Below, piece by piece: positions 36,680 through 46,762 of a stretch of 64,000 nt of DNA (position 1 is its first letter; the number at the start of each line of letters is the position of its first letter). Position numbers and translations under genes: made by a program. The stretch is from Pseudofabraea citricarpa (lineage: Eukaryota; Ascomycota; Leotiomycetes; Helotiales; Dermateaceae): positions 372,001 through 436,000 of the forward strand of contig JAPWGK010000015.1 of assembly GCA_029641185.1 (NCBI GenBank), written 5' to 3'. The notes under the pieces are model-generated. The model had not been told where the DNA came from and made no database searches. It saw nothing but the letters and a program-made list of their open reading frames with translations.

Positions 36680-37180
36680 TGATGGTGAAGGTGGGGGATA
36701 TAAATTAAGCTGTGCGACTGGTCGATACTTCAGGGAATCCCATTTTGCTCTGTCAGTGTTCTATTTATTGGCATGGTGTGGTAATGCGCTGGCTTCTGTG
36801 AGTTCGGGTGGTACGTGGGCATTTTCAGAGGTTGGTTGGTTTTGTGACAAAGACCTAGAGAAACTGAACTATCGCTGTCATGAAGTCATGAAGGACTAGT
36901 CGCCTACCCTATTGCCGCTATAATAAGAGCGGCCTCTGATTCGTGCATTTAGCCGTGTGCGAGCAAGCGGGGCTTCGCTACAATGTAACCCCCAACTTAC
37001 TAAGAAGCCAGTCGTGCGATATAATGAAAGCATGTCCATCTATTGTAGGCTCGTAGTAATCTCTCCTGGTTTTGCTTAGTTTCTCCACTTCTAGATTCCA
37101 AAGCGATTTTTCCTCTGTTGATTGTACATTTTGAGTTGGTAAGAAGATAGCTCTTGGCGTTGGCGTTTCCTAATCTAGAG
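36680..37180. promoter_or_regulatory. Divergent promoter Cue2-like/hydrolase
   Basis: 501 bp between two start codons. No gene is seen inside. A CCTATTGCCGC-type GC patch lies near 36906, and the DNA next to the hydrolase is more AT-rich. Confidence 0.45.
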
Positions 37181-38027
37181 ATGCAGTCAATGATGGCCGA
37201 GACATTAACCACTCGCTCGAAGGATGGAATCGAATGGTTCTGCTATCGTCAAGGCAGTGGGCCAGACTTGATTCTCGTACCTTCGGGAGAGGGTGACTGT
37301 GAATCATTTTTCAAAGTGGCTGCTTTGTTGTCTGACTCTTTTACCGTGACAACGTTTGATATGCCAGGCATGTCTCGGACCATTGCACCAGCAGAAGCAG
37401 TCAAAGATGTGACAGGCCCTAAATTAGCTACCCAGATTGTTGGGCTATTGGACGAACTCCATATTGATGCCGCGACATTTTATGGCTGTAGCTCGGGTGG
37501 TTTGGCAGTGTTGTCTCTGGTCGCTTATCACGAAACTCGTGTCCGTAGTGCGAGTGAGTTTAATCCCCTCTTAGCACTACCAAAAAGCTAACTTGATTGT
37601 AGTTGTGCATGAGGTACCCCTGCACATAATTCCAGAAATAAAATCTCTGTTGGCACTTAGTGACTCCGAAATTGTCAAAATCTGTCGACATATCTTCTCT
37701 GAGTCAATGTGCGAGTCGCGATCGGCATGGGAGGCACAAAGCGCTGCATACCATGCACGTCTGGAGAAGAACTTTGTAACATGGGCGCGTAACTACCTCC
37801 CAGAATTCCAGATTCTTTCTTTCAGCAAGGAGGTGTTTCACAAGAGGCCGATTACATGGACTATAGGTGCCCTGTCTCCTGCAGGCGACTTTTTCGACAA
37901 CGTCACTACGGCTTGTCGTGCTGACTTGCCGATTGATTTACTGCCATGTAAACATTTTCCGCAGGTCAGCATCCCTGAGATATTTGCAGAGCATCTAAGA
38001 ACTGCTGCGAAACTGCATTCATCATAA
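37181..38027 (+). CDS. Alpha/beta hydrolase of the zearalenone-lactonase (ZHD101-like) family
   Basis: Exons 37181-37553 and 37603-38027 give 265 residues. The 49-nt intron has a GTGAGT donor, a GCTAAC branch and a GTAG acceptor. I place the start at the ATG at 37181, since upstream in-frame codons reach no ATG. The nucleophile elbow is GCSSG with Ser104. The presumed acid is Glu128 in VHEVP, just after strand 6, and the histidine is His242 in KHFPQVS. A lid tryptophan is present at Trp185 (VTWARNY). The blocks VTTFDMPGMSR and FFDNV are shared with fungal zearalenone hydrolases, whose triad is also Ser-Glu-His. The protein lacks a signal peptide and so is probably cytosolic. Lactone hydrolysis is a family inference and the true substrate is unknown. 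Confidence 0.82.
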
Positions 38028-38493
38028 TTTTCATTGGTCTTTTGTTCAAGCACCTTAGTTTCATTGCGTTCTCCTTTCGACTAGTGTGATGGTGGGTTAA
38101 TAGGTCGTGTGAATTTTTTGGATGAATGTTTGAAGAGGAAACAGCTTAGATATAGGTGGCGGCTCTAAAGTACTTTCCCTCGTTCCACCACAGATTTCTA
38201 AATCTTTAATTCTCATAAGATGATTTCTGCGGTTATATATTAAGTAGGACGAATGTGAAGACTTGAAAACTAAAAATGACGAATTAGTCTAGACATAAGA
38301 GATAAGTCAAAATGGTAGATATGTAAACGTACAGATCAAGTATAATGAGTGAAAGCAATACACTATGCTGTCTTGATCTGAGAAGCTAGAGACTAAAAAA
38401 TTTAGCGGCTTACTATAGTTAAATATCATGTTTTTGATCGAAGTGAGTAAATGAACTTCACGCTCGCAGGTGAAAAGAATTCGATTTCTATTT
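38028..38493. other. Convergent 3' intergenic region
   Basis: 466 bp of AT-rich DNA between the hydrolase and E1 alpha stop codons. No gene or repeat is seen. Confidence 0.5.
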
Positions 38494-39960
38494 TCATTTC
38501 GATAACGAGTCTATCCCACCATCAAATTCATTAACATCATATTCTTCCGGGTACCGCTGAATGACATCTTTAAGTTCCTCCATCTGCTGTTTGAGATCAG
38601 GCGTCATTTCCTCATACATGTCCTCAAACATGGATCTCAGCGGTGGCTTCTTCTCTTTCTCAGCCTCAGCAAAAGCCTTGAGGCAGTCTTTTCTGATAGA
38701 TGTTCTAAGTTCCTTCTCCTTATCCTCATCCCATACCCCCTTTAGTTCGAGGTACTTCCTCAATCTCGTAATCGGGTTATCCCGTCTTTTCCAATCTTCA
38801 ACTTCGACTCTCGCTCGGTAGGCGAATGAGTCGTCCGATGTGCTATGATGCGATATCCGATAAGACATAGCTTCGACCAAGACAGGCCGGCCACCATCTT
38901 TCAATGCTAATTCTCTTGCTCGCTTGGTTACTTCTCTTACGGCCCAGATATCATTTCCATCTACTCGAATCGTGTCGATACCATAACCTGTCCCTCGGCT
39001 AGCAATTCCATCGCCGCGATACTGTTCTAAAGTAGGAGTACTAATGGCGTAGCCATTGTTTCGACATATAAAAACGACTGGACATGATCGCGTAGCCGCA
39101 ATGTTGAGAGCTGCATGGAAGTCTCCTTCACTGGCGGCGCCTTCACCAAAATAACATGCTACGATCCGAGGAGGGATGTTGGGATTTGTCAAACGCTGCA
39201 TTTTCAACGCGTAAGCGGCTCCAGCTGCTTGCGGGATTTGTGTCGCTAATGGGGAAGAAATAGTATGCTTTGAGAAAGTAAGTACCAGGAAGCCGAATGA
39301 AAGAAACACTTGGATTCACGTACAATATTGAGGGCAGCACTTCCGTAATGCACAGGCATATTCCGTCCTCTCCCAGCATCCTTTTTGTTGGCGAACAACT
39401 GGCTCATGAAGTCCTGAAAGGTATAGCCGCGCTGTACAAAGACACCTGCTTCTCTATACTGCGAGAAGACTACATCCTCTTTCTCGAGAGCAGACGCCGA
39501 TCCAACACATGTACCTTCTTCACCCTGACTTGTCATAAAGAAGCTCAAGCGACCTTGTCTTTGCGCATCGAACATGATCAAATCCATAATCGACACCGAA
39601 ATCATATTCCGGTACATCTCGAGCGCGATCTCATCCGAGTCGGGCTTAAAGGAAGGATCTATAATATCTCCATCTGGTCCCATGGCACGGTATGTGGGGA
39701 TGGCGGGGTATGTCGAAGGATGTTCGAAGGAGAGGGAATTGGTAAACTTGCTATCTACGGCACCCGGAAACCGTACGCTGGAACCGTTAGCAAAGGCCAC
39801 TTGCAATTTCTAAAAGTATATACCCAGCGGCTCCTGGCTTTTGAGACAAGGAGGAAGTCCATCTCCTCGAAGCAGATAGTTGTCTGGGAACGTATGATTG
39901 TGTAGTTTTGCGACATTGGCTCCGCATAAAGCGACATCCACATCGTGAAGTATTCATCAT
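38494..39960 (-). CDS. Branched-chain 2-oxoacid dehydrogenase E1 alpha subunit, mitochondrial
   Basis: Exons 39960-39824, 39777-39324 and 39267-38494 give 454 residues, with introns of 46 and 56 nt. The E1 alpha/beta tetramer decarboxylates the keto acids of Leu, Ile and Val using thiamine diphosphate. The first 45 residues are Arg/Ser/Thr-rich without acids, fitting a matrix-targeting presequence. The body shows MPVHYG, then [17 protein letters not shown]. The thiamine-diphosphate motif [15 protein letters not shown]...NN is present, as is the phosphorylation loop [16 protein letters not shown], with the serine that is the kinase target in animals. The acceptor at 39268 was chosen because it alone restores the conserved [10 protein letters not shown] block. 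It is divergent from COQ5. Confidence 0.94.
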
Positions 39961-40272
39961 CTTTAGAAATTTTATTCCGAACTCAAGTCGGATCTTGTAA
40001 AGAGAAAAGAAAGGAAATCATAGCGAAAGAAGATGATTTGGAGTCTCGAGTTACGAGGGCGAGTCTGGAGAAATCCGGGGTAAGCCGATGCGGGTGGGTA
40101 GAAGCGGTTGAAGGGAGATCATCGGAAGAAGGTATAGCCGAAGATCACATGATGACGCGAAAGAAAGCCTTAGCAACGAGGCTGTCAGCCTCGAAATTTA
40201 TATATCGACATCAACGGATCACCACCAGGTTTATAGCTTTTACGGCTACGATATTAGCCTAGCCTACCCAAC
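39961..40272. promoter_or_regulatory. Compact bidirectional promoter of E1 alpha and COQ5
   Basis: Only 312 bp separate the start codons of two nuclear genes for mitochondrial enzymes. A TTATATAT-like AT stretch lies near 40198-40206, on the COQ5 side. Shared control is inferred from spacing alone. Confidence 0.5.
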
Positions 40273-41304
<1,032 letters not shown>

Positions 41305-41765
41305 TAAGATAATGAAAGTGTAATATCTGTAGAAAAATCTGTATTATTAAATGCAAACACTGCACTTGGAATCTCAAAAGCGTTGTCACTGTTCATAAAA
41401 GAAACCGGTACAAAACGTCCGTGGTATTGTCTATATTCGCCCCGCCATCCACTCCTAGCAAGCGCTCCTGTTTTGACCGGAGCCTAGAATACACGCAACG
41501 CTTCATTTGGCAATCAATGAAGCGAAAAAAAAGAGGGGTCAAAAGTACAAAGAGAAGTGAAAAAGCTATCATCGCTTCCATACAGTAAAGCATAAGCTAA
41601 TAAACTCCCCCTAGAGCCCAGATCTCAAATACCTATGACGGAAAGCTATTAATTCAAAGCTTCACCGCTGTGTTTCCGCTCCTAACGAATGGCCATTAAG
41701 AAGATATACGTGAACGGGAACTTTTGATGGAACACAAGGAAAGGTCGTATCGGCAGCAAAGGCAT
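41305..41765. other. Convergent 3' intergenic region
   Basis: 461 bp between converging stop codons. Apart from a short purine-rich stretch near 41520, nothing is seen. Confidence 0.5.
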
Positions 41766-44105
41766 CTAAGCATCTCCGGCAGGCGTAGCAGAACTTGGTG
41801 CAGGTGATGAAGTACCACCCTCAGCCTTGTAGCTTCCTCGTCCACCACGTCCTCTTCCACGGTCGCCTCGCTCACCACCTCGGCCACCTCTAGATCCACG
41901 GCCACGTCCACCACGACCACCCTCGCTATCGCTAGCACCGCCACTTTGGTATCCACGAGTGTTAGTTGTGGATCCACCTCTGGTGCTGCTTCCCCAGTTT
42001 CCAGCTCCACCACGGGTTGTTGGGTATGTCTTGGTTTCTCTTGGCTGGAAGATCTTGACTAGTGGTCTGCTTCTATCTTCATTTGAGCGAGACTTGATAT
42101 CTTCTGGAAGACGTGCGAGGATGGCATCTCTCTCTTCGATTGTCTTGAAGTGGGCAACCTTGTTCGATTGTCCCCATTTCTCGATCTTCGTGATTTTGGC
42201 CTTATCTTCTTCTGTGAATAGATCCCGGACTGCATCGTCAGAGGTAACATTCATGATGAAAAGACCAACTATGGGTTCTGTCGGGGGTTTTGTGACAGGG
42301 GAAGCGGCCTCGGCTCCGTTGGTTGATGTTCCATTGGTAGCTGTACCGGCTTTCTCATTCTCCTTATTGGCGGGGAGATTTACAACATTTGTTTGAGCTG
42401 GCTGGGGTGTAGCTGGTTTCTGGAATGGAGCTGGGGAATCAGATGTGCGATCCGGACCAGTTGGGCCTCTTGGCTGTTGTTGTTGTGTATTCTGACCGCG
42501 TTGTTGACCTTGGTTAAATGGTTGTGCGGCTGGCTGTGCTGCCGGTGTACGCTGGGCCGGTCCAGTAGGGGCAGATGCAACAAGAGCATGGCTTGAACCA
42601 GGTGTTCCGGATCCAGTGGCTGGTGCTTGAGCGGCTTGCTGACCTGGGTGTTGCTTAGCACCTCGATGAGCAAAGTTGAAACCTTGAGCTCTCATCTCAG
42701 TACCAATGCGACCATCTTGGACTTCGAGTACAAGCCATCCAAAGGCAGCATCGGCCAAGTTGAAGTTCCACATATTCTTGAAAGCACTCTCGTCAACCTG
42801 ACCGACAGCCGCAGCATTTGGGCCACCAACTGGTCCGCCGAATGGGTTTCCTCCTTGAGCAATGGCTGGCATCTTTTCGACTATTCCCAAAGCATTGTTG
42901 AGGAGGTTCTGCTGTGCCTCATTTTGCGAAATAGCAGGTTGGACTTCGCTCTTGACTGTCTCCCACACGTCGTTGAAAGAAGCCTTTGATGCTGCAAGCT
43001 TTCCGCGGTAGTGATCCAAAGTTGGGTTGACACTGAATTCGTTGTACGAGCTTCCGTATCGGAAATGGAGACCGGCTGAGATGGAGAAATCTGCTTTCAG
43101 CGTGACTGAGAGCTGATTCAAGATTCCCTCGCGTGCAGGTGAAGCATGTGTGATGAATACTCGAGTCTCTGTGGGATCGTAAACGCGATTGGCTGTGTCG
43201 ACTAACTCACCCATTTGTAGCAGAGTAGTCCACATAGTTCCTTGACCACCCGCAATCGTAGTTCGTCCCTCTCCGTTATCAAAGAGCTTGTGCATGACAA
43301 CAGCGCCACCAAGACCCAAAAGCCTGAGCTTGACCCCACCAATTTCTAGAAGCATCGAACGAGCCTCATCAATGATATGCAGCTTGTCAACTTTGTATTC
43401 GCCGGAACGGAACTTCTCTAGTACTCGCACATCCTCACACGCACCCCATACTGTGTAAACTGGCACATCTAGCTTCAATTGGCCGCTAAGGAATTGTGGT
43501 AGTTCGGAGAGGGGCAACTCGCTGGGCTGGAAACGAGTCTTGACTGGGCCTCCAGGACCGCCAATGGACTTCTTCGTAGCTTCTGCGATCAGAGGAGAGT
43601 ATTGAGCAACATGCTTTAGAGTCCTAAAAAAAACATCAGTATCGCGTGCACCTCATGAGAAAGTTCGGTTTGATCTCATCTCACTTTTCCGCAATGCGAT
43701 CTAAGGAAGTTTCGTCGTAAAAACCGAAATCGCCGGTATGTATAATGTGATCAGCCCGTGCTTGCTTTGCTAGTTCGTTTAGAGATTTGAGGTTTCCTAT
43801 CCCTAGGGTCAGCGGCAGGCAGGCGACAATTTCTTTGCTGTTAGCGTACCTCGCACGTCTGCTACGCAAAGAACACGAACTCCTCCGGTTTGTATGATGC
43901 GGCCATTATTTGGCAGAAGCGGCGCAGCTCCCGGTGGTAGGCCGGTGTGGCCTCCAACAGCTCCGTTTGGTAGATATCCTGGGTTGTTGTAGCTGTGAGG
44001 ACGCTGCTGTAGAAAGGGTACAGTTAGCTGCTGAGGACGCTTATAAAGCTGTTTCTGGCCATACGCGGCATGTCTATTATCGGTGCCTGCGTAGCTGGGA
44101 GGCAT
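41766..44105 (-). CDS. DUF2433-like degenerate metallophosphoesterase with RRM-like region and RGG tail
   Basis: Exons 44105-43850, 43796-43685 and 43623-41766 give 741 residues, with introns of 53 and 61 nt. The N-terminal 75 residues are Pro/Gln-rich. A calcineurin-like fold starts near residue 77, with VLCVADVRGN and HTGDFGFYD. Later blocks are VPVYTVWGACEDV and TRVFITHASPAREG. Compared with active phosphoesterases the first motif has DVR in place of DxH (Asp83, Arg85), and the usual GNH(D/E) block reads GACED. Pro/Gln-rich and Thr-rich linkers lead to an RRM-like segment (IVGLFIMNVTSDDAVRDLF). A C-terminal Gly/Arg-rich RGG tail follows, which usually means RNA binding. The gene is recognised as a Pezizomycotina-conserved type. 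Function is unknown, and a scaffold or RNA-linked role is only inferred. Confidence 0.8.
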
Positions 44106-44184
44106 GATTGGCGCAAGATGGCGAGTTGGCGTTGGGGGAGGGTTGTTGATGTTCTGATGTGAAAGAGCAACTTACAGATGCCAT
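44083..44184 (-). promoter_or_regulatory. Possible upstream ORF overlapping the DUF2433-like start codon
   Basis: An ATG at 44184 opens a 33-codon frame that ends at 44083, past the main ATG at 44105 and in another frame. It contains a GTAAGT sequence at 44175 that could instead be the donor of a leader intron. Splicing to the acceptor at 44095 would also remove the main ATG, so that join is unlikely to be the coding form. Confidence 0.3.
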
Positions 44185-44570
44185 AGCTTTTTGAAGGACG
44201 GTAAGTGCGGTGGGAAAGGGGTGAATTAGTCGGATCGTCTGCGCGGGACGTCGGTAGGGAGAGACACGTCTGTGTGAGATTGTCTGAGGAAGGTACTGAG
44301 ATTTGGGAGGGAGAGCGCGATGGTAATCGATTTTTGAAAGCGAGAGCTGGTCTTGGGCTCTTGCCTTTCGTGCCTCGTCAACACCTGTGCTCTGCCTACC
44401 AAAAGAGGTTTAGCGCAGAATCCGTTCGTTAGCCGCATTTTGTCAGCTCTAGGCCGTATCGCGTTTAATCCGACGACACTTCCCCCCCTTTTCTGGCCCG
44501 CTTCTCTGCCCCTTTTCAAGCGAGTTAGCCGGGCCACTGGTGAGGGTTGTTATCGTGTTTACAAGCCATA
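44106..44570. promoter_or_regulatory. Upstream region of the DUF2433-like gene
   Basis: 465 bp of 5' flanking DNA of the minus-strand gene, ending at a tandem repeat. CT-rich and GA-rich runs occur near 44485-44520. Apart from the upstream ORF listed separately, no gene is seen. Confidence 0.4.
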
Positions 44571-44694
44571 AGCAAACCGAGATGTTTTCCTCCTGTACTA
44601 TATGTTGAAGATATACCTTAAGCTAAAAGAAGTCTCCGATACCACAGTAACCAGCAAACCGAGATGTTTTCCTCCTGTATTATATATCGAACAT

Positions 44695-44742
<48 letters not shown>

Positions 44743-44939
44743 CAAGCTAGACGGGGTTCTTAATACTATAGTAAACAGCAAACCGAGATGTTTCCTCCTG
44801 TATTATATATCGAACATATATCTCAAGCTAGACGAGGTCTTTAATACTATAGTAACCAGCAAACCGAGATGTTTTCCTCCTGTACTATATATTAAACATC
44901 TAACTGAAGCTTAAAGAGGCCTCCAATACTACAGTAACC
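44571..44939. repeat. Four-copy tandem repeat, about 82-bp unit
   Basis: Units start at 44571, 44653, 44777 and 44858, each with AGCAAACCGAGATGTTT and ending with AGTAACC or similar. Lengths are 82, 124, 81 and 82 bp. Copy 2 is longer because it carries a dinucleotide microsatellite. The units are imperfect, with differences concentrated in their middle. The array has no open frame. It resembles a minisatellite, and no transposon ends are visible around it. Confidence 0.85.
44694..44742. repeat. Compound (CA)n(TA)n microsatellite
   Basis: About eleven CA dinucleotides run directly into about fourteen TA dinucleotides inside the second unit of the 82-bp tandem repeat. The other three units have a short ATATAT or ACATATATCT stretch at the same point, which is the likely seed. 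Confidence 0.95.
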
Positions 44940-45740
44940 AGCGTTTTACAAGACTATTCTCTGCGAGTAGTACTCTCCAAGTTGGACTACGAATATACCA
45001 TGGAATGTGTTGTATATACTAGATATGTATGCAATGATATTCATGATAGCCATCAAAATTCAAACATCGCCAAAGCTGCAAGTTCGAATCTCAGTGGCCG
45101 AGTGCGGACAAGAAGAGTGCATGAAATTGCAGACTGGAAGAAGCTTGATTTTTTTTAGTTCAAGATGAGCATAGCATTAGTATATTCCTGATATCCTATA
45201 AATTCTGGACGTCGAGAGAAAACCGCTTCCCTCAAACACGCAGCTGACTCGCCTCTTTCCACCAATCCTACCCCATCTGTTTCCTAATAAGCACTATTCA
45301 CCATTCACTTCTCATCTCCCCTCCATACTCTTCAACCTCCGGTCCCCTCGATCTTAAACCTTAAACGAAACACCGCTTCCACAGTCTTTGGCAACGTTCA
45401 TTGCACGCTTTGTCTTTCTACACTACTCTCGGGTTATGCACGCGAACGTATATTCCACTGAGAACGTCAAGCTCCAACGATAAATCACAAAGCCGTGAAG
45501 CTGAGATCGACACCGTCTGCGCTCGGCAGAGAAAGGTGCTCTGCGCAGAGAAAGGTATTCTCCGCAAAGACACGTAAGTTCAAGAACTGACATCTTCAAG
45601 CCTATGCCCCCTGCTCATATACACAAGAAAGCTTAGGCACCCGCAAGACTACCTAGCCCTCAGTCATCTCACGCTTCATGGCAATCATGGCGTCCAAGAG
45701 CCGCAAGTAAGTTCCGCAGCAAGATTGGGCACATGCGCAC
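44940..45740. promoter_or_regulatory. Upstream region of the BTB gene, possible short first exon
   Basis: 801 bp. The last 400 bp are C-rich with CTCC/CACC runs, typical of a fungal 5' leader. GAGAAAGGT occurs twice as a near-direct repeat (about 45530-45556). A possible first coding exon with ATG at 45678 is described under the BTB gene. A GTTCGAATC box at 45083 resembles a tRNA B box but has no tRNA around it. Confidence 0.4.
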
Positions 45741-46424
45741 ATGAGCAGGCAGCTGACGCATCCAAGGCCAACACTCGGACGCGCCGTGATCCACGTCCTC
45801 GTTGGGCGCAAACTGCAAGACTTCGGCATCCACAAAGACCTGATCTGCTACTACTCGCCCTACTTCAAAACCGTGTTTGATGCCGGATTGAAGGAGAGCC
45901 TAACGGGCGTGATGAAGCTTCCCACCATCGAGGTAGCCGTCTTCGACATCTTCTTCGAGTGGTTGTACTACCAAACCCTGTGGGACAAGACGCTCAAGGA
46001 CCACAACGCCCTGCACGCCAGGATGGGAAACCTGATCAAGTTGTACGTCTTCGCAGACCGGGCGTGCGTTCCCGCACTCAAGGACCAATGCATCGACGCC
46101 ATCGCAGCCATCAGAGCGAAGACCAAAACATTCCCCATGTCTATGATCTCGTACATCTGGAAGAATACGGTGCCTGGAAATCTTCTTCGCTGCTACGTAC
46201 TCGATGCGATGGTGTGGAAGGCTAATGCTGAAATGTTCTACTTCTGGGATAGTCAAGCATACTTTCCAGCAGAGTTTCGTATTGAGGCAATGATGATGAT
46301 GAGACAGACTATCATGAAGTTCCAACATGCTCTCGAGGACAACCCATTGGCACTGCAAAACCCACTTCGCAAACCAAGCAATTATCACGAAATTGAAGAC
46401 AAGTTAATTATAGAAGAGGAGTAA
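45741..46424 (+). CDS. BTB/POZ domain protein
   Basis: The frame from ATG 45741 encodes 228 residues. An alternative model uses exon 45678-45706, a 42-nt intron (GTAAGT...GCAG) and exon 45749-46424 for 234 residues in the same frame. That intron is very short and lacks a clear branch site, so I keep the simple start. The BTB fold is visible from about residue 12: VIHVLVGRKLQDFGIHKDLI, then YYSPYFKTVFD, and a LPTIEVAVFDIFFEWLY block near residues 53-70. The C-terminal half is helical with LYVFADRACVPALKDQCIDAI. Stand-alone BTB proteins of this size are numerous in Helotiales. They may be adaptors for cullin-3 ligases, but no partner domain is present and the role is unknown. Confidence 0.8.
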   Translation: MSRQLTHPRPTLGRAVIHVLVGRKLQDFGIHKDLICYYSPYFKTVFDAGLKESLTGVMKLPTIEVAVFDIFFEWLYYQTLWDKTLKDHNALHARMGNLIKLYVFADRACVPALKDQCIDAIAAIRAKTKTFPMSMISYIWKNTVPGNLLRCYVLDAMVWKANAEMFYFWDSQAYFPAEFRIEAMMMMRQTIMKFQHALEDNPLALQNPLRKPSNYHEIEDKLIIEEE

Positions 46425-46762
46425 GCATTCCGTCCAGGAGTTGTGATTGAGGTCTCCCGGAAGGAAGGAGGTAGACTGGCTTCTGAGCAATGGAGGATGA
46501 TGGATTGGACTCTGGATGAAGATTTCACAGTATCTCAAGCGGGACTGGCTAATGCGCCTGTGTAGTTTAGCATCTTCGAGTCAGCACTTGCACAATCTTT
46601 TTTACTTACAGATAAATAGGTAAAAGTCCCAACTACTGATAAGATGACACAATCATGAATTTTAATCTTGAGGTGAGAAGAGATGGGTATCATTAATTAA
46701 AAAATGCTGGAGTATCTCCAGTATACAATAGTCCTCCAAGAAGTAGTAGCCCAAATTCCCTT
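46425..46762. other. Convergent 3' intergenic region BTB/GEM1
   Basis: 338 bp between converging stop codons, AT-rich in its second half. No gene is seen. Confidence 0.5.

Noticed and set aside
45080..45105. GTTCGAATC followed by TGGCCGAGTG, resembling tRNA promoter boxes
   Set aside because: The boxes are in the wrong order (B before A) and no cloverleaf can be drawn around either. At most it is a chance or scrambled tRNA fragment.
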